6,061 bases of DNA from the NCBI GenBank assembly GCA_020054055.1, contig JAGVLZ010000288.1, positions 1-6,061 of the forward strand. The letters run 5' to 3'. The notes under the pieces are model-generated. The model made no database searches and was not told where the DNA came from. It saw only the letters and a program-made list of their open reading frames with translations. Position numbers and translations under genes: made by a program. Positions 5,783-6,061 of the stretch are shown piece by piece. The DNA comes from Phycisphaerales bacterium. Its GTDB lineage: Bacteria; Planctomycetota; Phycisphaerae; Phycisphaerales; UBA1924. The stretch's first letter is position 1. Each line of letters starts with the position of its first letter.

Positions 5783-6061
5783 TCAGCGCTCGATTCTGGT
5801 GAATAAAAAGTCGAGCAGCCCGCCGCACGCCGCCCGGGTCATCGCGTACACCTCATCGAAACCGCTGTCCCCGCCGTAGTAGGGATCGGGTACGTCGAGG
5901 TGATGCTCAGCCGCCGCCGCGAGCCCGGGGTCGAAGGATCGGAGCAGTCGGACGCGCCCCGGCGGCGCGCCGAGTCGGAGCAGGTCATCCAGGTTCGCGC
6001 GGTCCATCGGGATGAGCCAATCGAAGGCATCGAAGTGCGCGGCGGGATTGACCTGTTGCGC
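5783..6061 (-). CDS. Low-molecular-weight protein tyrosine phosphatase, C-terminal part
   Basis: The minus strand is open from the window edge to a TGA at 5785-5783, giving 92 visible residues. They match the second half of the low-molecular-weight phosphatase family, cytoplasmic enzymes that remove phosphate from protein tyrosine. Seen are FDAFDWLIPMDRANLDDLL (10-28 of the visible part), which matches the usual FDLILAMDRSNLxDL, and VPDPYYGGDSGFDEV (57-71), whose DPYYGG Asp59 is the family's general acid. The final helix is YAMTRAACGGLLDFLF. The N-terminal phosphate-binding loop with the catalytic Cys (CxxxxxRS) should be just outside the window and was not seen. The ATG at 6007 is an internal Met, not the start. 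In this family such genes often act on tyrosine kinases or arsenate, but no partner is visible here. A hairpin follows the stop. Confidence 0.94.
   Translation of the reverse strand, partial: AQQVNPAAHFDAFDWLIPMDRANLDDLLRLGAPPGRVRLLRSFDPGLAAAAEHHLDVPDPYYGGDSGFDEVYAMTRAACGGLLDFLFTRIER

Noticed and set aside
5435..5806. Plus-strand open frame over the start of the secreted protein gene
   Set aside because: It runs antisense to a signal peptide and a clear ribosome site and has no recognisable feature.

Overview
The window looks like a piece of a high-GC bacterial chromosome, most likely a planctomycete of the Phycisphaerae type. This is an inference. It rests on a secreted protein that combines a choice-of-anchor C domain, an Ig-like domain and a C-terminal dockerin-like EF-hand pair, on a GC content near 70% in most genes, and on the rarity of good Shine-Dalgarno sites (only one or two starts have one). 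Nothing in the window gives a species. No rRNA, tRNA, CRISPR array, insertion sequence or origin was seen, and no stretch longer than 300 bases is without a gene.

Layout. At the left edge a minus-strand membrane protein (1-490, C-terminus off the window) starts back to back with plus-strand trpC (489-1331), the tryptophan-pathway indole-3-glycerol phosphate synthase. The two ATG codons share bases in a CATG. After an 88-base gap lies a two-gene plus-strand unit with clearly lower GC: a 131-residue protein of unknown function (1420-1815) and a 426-residue protein (1812-3092). Their stop and start overlap as ATGA. The larger protein ends in what looks like an ImmA/IrrE (M78) metallopeptidase fold whose zinc ligands have all been replaced. 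A small DUF3568-like lipoprotein (3113-3493) follows on the plus strand.

The right half is on the minus strand, reading leftwards: the C-terminal part of a low-molecular-weight protein tyrosine phosphatase (5783 to the window end), then the secreted choice-of-anchor C/Ig/dockerin-like protein (4621-5649, with a clear GGAGG ribosome site), then an exported TPR protein (3496-4551). The TPR gene converges on the lipoprotein gene with only 2 bases between their stop codons.

Most genes here do unrelated jobs: tryptophan synthesis, envelope proteins and a phosphatase. The only tightly linked pair is the low-GC unit at 1420-3092. It is the best candidate for an accessory, little-described system: a small conserved-looking protein translationally coupled to a pseudo-metallopeptidase, with a hairpin that presents the second gene's ribosome site in its loop.
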